Positions 63,366-64,000 of a DNA stretch of 64,000 bases are shown piece after piece. The stretch spans positions 282,801 through 346,800 of the forward strand of contig QWDA01000004.1 in NCBI GenBank assembly GCA_003605175.1. The letters run 5' to 3'. Position 1 is the first letter of the stretch. Each line of letters begins with the position of its first letter. The position numbers and the translations under genes were made by a program. Below the pieces are notes generated by a model. That model was not told the DNA's origin. It worked only from the letters and a program-made list of their open reading frames with translations, and searched no databases. The stretch comes from Paracoccaceae bacterium (GTDB taxonomy: Bacteria > Pseudomonadota > Alphaproteobacteria > Rhodobacterales > Rhodobacteraceae).

Positions 63366-64000
63366 CTAGAGACGCAGGTCGAGGCCGGATGAGCCGGCGG
63401 CGGTACGGGCATGGGCGACGGCTTCGGAGAGGAGCGACGGGCGGGGGGCGCGCGGTGGTGGGGGCGCGTCGTGCCGGGCGTTGCCCTGGCCCGAGGCGCT
63501 CTCCTGTCCGGACTGGCCGAAGCCGAACGACACGTCCTCGAACCCTTCCGAGCGGGCTTCCGCAAGAAGCACGTCGAGGCTGCGGCGGATCAGGTCGGCG
63601 GTTTCCGGGCGGTCGGCATGGACGACGACATGGAGCACGCCGTCATGGCTGCTGAGGCTGAGCCGGACCCGGCCGAGCTCTTCGGGGTTGAGCGTCAGGT
63701 CGATGGAGCCGTCGCCGCCACGGATCGCCTCGGCGATCTGCCGGAGTGCGGGGCGCGGGAGCTCCGGCATCGCGTGGATCTGCTGCGCGGCGTGGGTGCG
63801 CGGGGCTGTCTCGGCGCGGAACTCGCTGGTGAACGGATCGGCGCCGATCCCGGTCGGGTCCGCGGCGGCGCTGTCCGAGCGGCCCTCGCGCTGGGTCTGG
63901 GGCGCGGACGCCATGGCGGCCGAGGCGAGCGTGGCGGCCGGGGCCGGCTGCGCGCGCTGCGCCGGGGCGCTGGTGCCGCGCGTGGGGTCGTCGGCGAGGG
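63366..64000 (-). CDS. fliK: Flagellar hook-length control protein FliK, C-terminal part
   Basis: The open frame continues without a stop to the right edge, so the 5' end lies outside. The visible 210 codons include an Ala/Pro-rich low-complexity stretch and the C-terminal Flg_hook domain (LTLNPEELGRVRLSLSSHDG, LHVVVHADRPETADLIRRSLDVLLAEARSEGFEDVSFGF). FliK measures hook length and switches export specificity. With flgD it marks the edge of a flagellar cluster. Confidence 0.9.
   Translation of the reverse strand, partial: LADDPTRGTSAPAQRAQPAPAATLASAAMASAPQTQREGRSDSAAADPTGIGADPFTSEFRAETAPRTHAAQQIHAMPELPRPALRQIAEAIRGGDGSIDLTLNPEELGRVRLSLSSHDGVLHVVVHADRPETADLIRRSLDVLLAEARSEGFEDVSFGFGQSGQESASGQGNARHDAPPPPRAPRPSLLSEAVAHARTAAGSSGLDLRL

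Overview
The window reads as a GC-rich alphaproteobacterial chromosome, most likely a member of the Rhodobacteraceae/Paracoccaceae. The grounds are the strong GC bias at third codon positions (which leaves long open frames antisense to nearly every gene), the ubiquinone genes ubiA/ubiE/ubiB, the plant-type glutamate-cysteine ligase, the Atg22/UMF1-type MFS carrier, a DUF1285/MoxR/DUF58/DUF4159 cluster, and the order fpg(mutM)-ubiE-ubiB / enoyl-CoA hydratase / rpsT / dnaA / dnaN / recF / gyrB. Taxonomy is inferred from gene content and order; no 16S gene or other rRNA or tRNA gene was seen.

Layout. 1-3.5 kb: end of a short-chain dehydrogenase, a MmcQ/YjbR protein, a small orphan, a histidine phosphotransfer (Hpt) protein divergent from a response regulator-SpoIIE phosphatase, and a NUDIX hydrolase. 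3.5-13.7 kb: one long run of mostly overlapping plus-strand genes: hslO, a CoA-pyrophosphatase-like NUDIX enzyme, a CCA-adding-type nucleotidyltransferase, three tandem paralogous ABC half-exporters, a P-loop kinase-like protein and an iron-sulfur RNA methyltransferase. 13.7-16 kb: an L,D-transpeptidase lipoprotein, then a WYL regulator/VOC pair with a perfect upstream palindrome, then DUF1285. 16-25 kb: MoxR ATPase, DUF58, BatA/DUF4159 and a GATase-like membrane protein, facing a small coiled-coil membrane protein and a large OmpA-type protein. 25-33 kb: ubiA, rsmE, two unknowns and gshA (glutathione), facing yaaA, recQ and yggT. 33-38 kb: thioesterase, MFS carrier, mepA, phytase-like esterase, yhhQ, a small transcript-like element, arfB. 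38-48 kb: SGNH hydrolase, an AT-rich orphan membrane gene, pncB and pncA with an unrelated opposite-strand gene between them, trhO, an MFS carrier, a GGDEF-EAL protein and an M48 lipoprotein protease. 48-61 kb: the replication-initiation neighbourhood (gyrB, recF, dnaN, dnaA, rpsT), with a VOC/LysE pair and a secreted protein inserted between recF and gyrB. 60-64 kb: mutM, ubiE, ubiB and the edge of a flagellar locus (flgD, fliK).

Functional themes are chromosome replication and translation housekeeping, ubiquinone, glutathione and NAD precursor metabolism, oxidative/redox stress (hslO, yaaA, gshA, mutM) and envelope maintenance. The least explained spot is 37.26-37.54 kb. It holds a 15-nt Shine-Dalgarno tract able to pair with the whole 3' end of 16S rRNA, a 17-codon ORF full of codons rare in the neighbouring genes, and a strong intrinsic terminator, all just ahead of the ribosome-rescue gene arfB. 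Other points of interest are the ABC triplet, AT-rich double hairpins between dnaN and recF, an EcfG-like promoter match, and a GGDEF-EAL protein with a damaged EAL site.
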